From positions 1-8,238 of the forward strand of contig JAEZPX010000129.1 of the NCBI GenBank assembly GCA_023413275.1: a stretch of DNA of 8,238 nucleotides, read 5' to 3'. The position numbers and the translations under genes were made by a program. Shown here piece after piece: positions 6,430 through 8,238 of the stretch. Below the pieces are notes generated by a model, which was not told the DNA's origin, searched no databases, and saw nothing but the letters and a program-made list of their open reading frames with translations. Source of the DNA: Bacillota bacterium (GTDB taxonomy: Bacteria; Bacillota; Clostridia; Lachnospirales; Anaerotignaceae). Within the stretch, counting starts at the first letter, position 1. The number at the start of each line of letters is the position of its first letter.

Positions 6430-7092
6430 TTAACTACTACTTTTTTTATTTGCCTTTTTTGCAATGGTATCGCCAAAAAGCTGAATGCCCTGCACAATGA
6501 TGACCAAAATCAGCACACACAGGAGCATGACATCCGTTTCATATCTTTGATAACCATACCGAACTGCCAAGTCGCCGATGCCGCCACCGCCAACGGTTCC
6601 TGCCATTGCAGAATATCCGATGAGAGAAATGGTTGTTACCGTAATGCCATTTATTAGTCCCACTCGAGCCTCCGGAAGAAGAATACCAAAAATGATTTTT
6701 ATGGGATGGGCGCCACAGGCACTTGCGGCCTCCAAAACACCGTTATCCACCTCCGCAAAAGCGGCTTGTGACAACCTTGCGTAAAATGCAATTGCAGTAA
6801 CCGTTAATGGCACTACCACTGCCTTTGGACCAATATTGGTACCAACAATCATCTTTGTGATAGGCATTAATGTAACCAACAAAATGATAAAAGGAATAGA
6901 TCGAAGAATATTAACAATGATTCCGCAAATTTCGTTAATTACTTTGTTCCGAAAGAACAGTTTTGAGGTCGTAACATATAGAAGCAGTCCAATCACTCCA
7001 CCAAGAAGTATGGATACAATCAAAGAATTTCCCACCATAAACAAGCTTTCCATTAGTGCCGTAGAAAGGGCACCCTGCAGATTAAAATTCAT
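6430..7092 (-). CDS. metI: Methionine-type ABC transporter, permease subunit
   Basis: This 220-residue inner-membrane protein has about five hydrophobic segments (near 15-40, 55-80, 88-112, 145-170 and 187-208), the MetI topology. The EAA loop that docks onto the ATPase is clear at 121-140 (EAASACGAHPIKIIFGILLP). It is followed by SLIGYSAMAGTVGGGGIGDLAVRYGYQR, a stretch characteristic of MetI. The family moves L- and D-methionine and sometimes other amino acids together with MetN and a lipoprotein MetQ. Its ATG overlaps the end of metN by 11 bases and has GGAGGT (7106-7101) 8 bases upstream. No metQ follows; the next gene is porC. Full length with no visible defects. Confidence 0.93.
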   Translation of the reverse strand: MNFNLQGALSTALMESLFMVGNSLIVSILLGGVIGLLLYVTTSKLFFRNKVINEICGIIVNILRSIPFIILLVTLMPITKMIVGTNIGPKAVVVPLTVTAIAFYARLSQAAFAEVDNGVLEAASACGAHPIKIIFGILLPEARVGLINGITVTTISLIGYSAMAGTVGGGGIGDLAVRYGYQRYETDVMLLCVLILVIIVQGIQLFGDTIAKKANKKSSS

Positions 7093-8098
7093 TTGCGCCC
7101 ACCTCCACTCTTAGGGTTTTGCTCCTGATGTAATCAATGGCATTTTCCACATCCTTTTCATCGCCCTGAACGCTTACAATTAAAGTGCCTACAGGAACAT
7201 GACTGATATAATCGATTTTTCCATGCAAAATACTGATATCTACATTGTTGGTTTTTATTGCATTTGATAGGATTGGATCTGTGGCTCCACTACCTAAATA
7301 GGTGATTTTAACAATATTTTCTTTGCCAAATTGCCCAATGATTTCAGAAGGCAACTCATAATTCTCTGAGTTTGAAATCAGTTTTTTTGTAAATTCATTT
7401 TTCGGCCTTGAAATTATGTCAATGACCTTTCCGCTTTCTAACACACTGCCATCTTTCATCACTGCCATTTCATTGCAAATCATTTTAACCACATCAATTT
7501 CATGGGTAATCATGATAATGGTGATACCATATTTTTGATTGATACTCTCTAAAAGCTTTAAAATGGAAACTGTGGTTTCAGGGTCAAGAGCGCTGGTTGC
7601 CTCATCGCAAAGCAAAATATTTGCATTGTTTGCTAAAGCCCGAGCAATTCCCACACGTTGTTTTTGACCGCCGCTAAGCTTTGCAGGATATTCTTCACTT
7701 TTATCCCCAAGTCCCACCAGCTCCAACAGTTCATCTACACGCCCTTTTATTTCTGCCTTTGGTACATTTGCAGCCTTTAGGGGGAACTCCACATTTTTAC
7801 GAACAGTTTTGTTCGCTGCCAAATTAAAATGCTGAAAAATAATACCTATATTTTGACGATAGCGTCTGAGGGATTCCCCTCGGAGGTGATTAATCACCTC
7901 TCCATTTACAATCACCTCTCCCGAAGTAGGTTGTTCCAACAAATTAATTGTGCGGAGCAGTGTGCTTTTTCCTGCCCTACTTGCTCCCACCAGACCATAT
8001 ATTTTCCCTTTCCCAATATGAAGGGTTACATTATCTACTGCATGCAATTCTCCATTTTTTTGCGGAAAGCTTACACTCACATTTTTAAATTGAATCAT
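7082..8098 (-). CDS. metN: Methionine-type ABC transporter, ATP-binding subunit with NIL domain
   Basis: This is a 338-residue cytosolic ATPase, close to the usual length for MetN. The nucleotide-binding domain has Walker A GASRAGKST (38-46), Q-loop Q89, signature LSGGQ (141-145), Walker B ILLCDEAT (161-168, catalytic E166) and switch H199. The C-terminal NIL domain (about 262-337, ISHVPVGTLIVSVQGDE near 298-313) is the methionine-sensing part that inhibits transport when methionine is high. The start at 8098 fits the common MIQF/MIKL opening and has GGGGG (8109-8105) 6 bases upstream; an ATG at 8104 adjoins the ribosome site and would add two residues. The Walker A position after GAS is R instead of the usual G. 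First gene of the eight-gene unit. Confidence 0.93.
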   Translation of the reverse strand: MIQFKNVSVSFPQKNGELHAVDNVTLHIGKGKIYGLVGASRAGKSTLLRTINLLEQPTSGEVIVNGEVINHLRGESLRRYRQNIGIIFQHFNLAANKTVRKNVEFPLKAANVPKAEIKGRVDELLELVGLGDKSEEYPAKLSGGQKQRVGIARALANNANILLCDEATSALDPETTVSILKLLESINQKYGITIIMITHEIDVVKMICNEMAVMKDGSVLESGKVIDIISRPKNEFTKKLISNSENYELPSEIIGQFGKENIVKITYLGSGATDPILSNAIKTNNVDISILHGKIDYISHVPVGTLIVSVQGDEKDVENAIDYIRSKTLRVEVGANEF

Positions 8099-8128
8099 AG
8101 CCATCCCCCAATCTTTTTCTATTTCATT

Positions 8129-8157
8129 CTCATAAACAAAACATAATTTTAATTCAA
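8129..8157 (-). promoter_or_regulatory. Possible promoter of the metNI-por operon
   Basis: On the minus strand TTGAAT (8157-8152) and TATGAG (8134-8129) are 17 bases apart. Each matches its consensus at four of six positions, so the call is weak. Transcription would begin about 20 bases before the metN ribosome binding site. If the operon starts further upstream, beyond the window edge, this site may be unused. Confidence 0.3.
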
Positions 8158-8238
8158 ATACCCAACTAATAAGAAACTGGGCAGCGTATCCCTTTGTCTT
8201 TGCTTAAACAAATCCCACATAGAGTAAACAGCAAATAG
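8149..8238 (-). other. Open frame at the window edge, possible 3' end of an upstream gene
   Basis: Reading leftward from the edge, one frame is open for 29 codons and ends with TAA (8151-8149), 50 bases before metN. It encodes a charged stretch (WDLFKQRQRD) followed by a hydrophobic tail. It may be the C terminus of a preceding gene of the operon or just chance. It does not resemble the end of MetQ as far as I can judge. The same stretch shows no SAM-riboswitch or T-box core that I can recognise. Confidence 0.2.

Noticed and set aside
8105..8238. SAM (S-box) riboswitch or methionine T-box before metN
   Set aside because: I looked for the S-box core, the T-box TGGNACCGCG-type antiterminator and a terminator next to metN and found none in the 134 bases available.
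1..8238. Mobile element, CRISPR array, tRNA/rRNA or defence system
   Set aside because: I saw no transposase or integrase motifs, no regularly spaced direct repeats and no structured RNA gene; the gene content is metabolic.

Overview
The window looks like a chromosomal segment of an anaerobic, low-to-moderate GC Firmicute, most likely a Clostridia member. The reasons are strong GGAGG-type ribosome binding sites before nearly every gene, AT-rich intergenic DNA, an oxygen-sensitive ferredoxin-dependent 2-oxoacid oxidoreductase, and clostridial-looking protein sequences. I cannot name a genus from sequence alone. I see no mobile element, CRISPR array, tRNA or rRNA.

Left region (1-807): the 5' end of a cysteine synthase gene (cysK, minus strand, running off the window edge) is divergent from a complete Rrf2-family regulator (plus strand) that carries three cysteines of the Fe-S-binding type. 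The 234-base space between them is full of CCTAT/ATAGG half-sites arranged as inverted repeats. One perfect 16-base palindrome sits on the regulator's own -10 box, which suggests autoregulation and probably control of cysK. A long perfect hairpin with T-runs on both sides (902-943) closes this unit and also the operon converging on it from the right.

Right region (984-8098): eight minus-strand genes lie head to tail with gaps of 28 bases or less, or with overlaps. In transcription order they are metN, metI, porC, porD, porA, porB, a phenylacetate-CoA-ligase-like gene (paaK), and a class I aminotransferase of the 'NLSQGFPDF' (kynurenine / glutamine K / YbdL methionine aminotransferase) type. 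metNI encode the ATPase and permease of a methionine-type ABC importer. porCDAB encode a complete four-subunit 2-oxoacid:ferredoxin oxidoreductase.

Read together, the eight genes describe a plausible amino-acid catabolic line: import of a hydrophobic amino acid, transamination to the 2-oxoacid, oxidative decarboxylation to an acyl-CoA with reduction of ferredoxin, and an acyl-CoA/acid interconversion by the AMP-forming ligase. The substrate is open. Methionine fits the transporter and the aminotransferase type, while aromatic amino acids fit the ligase family. Running in reverse, the same enzymes could make amino acids from scavenged acids. The single-operon combination of the met importer with por, paaK and the aminotransferase is the most interesting feature here.
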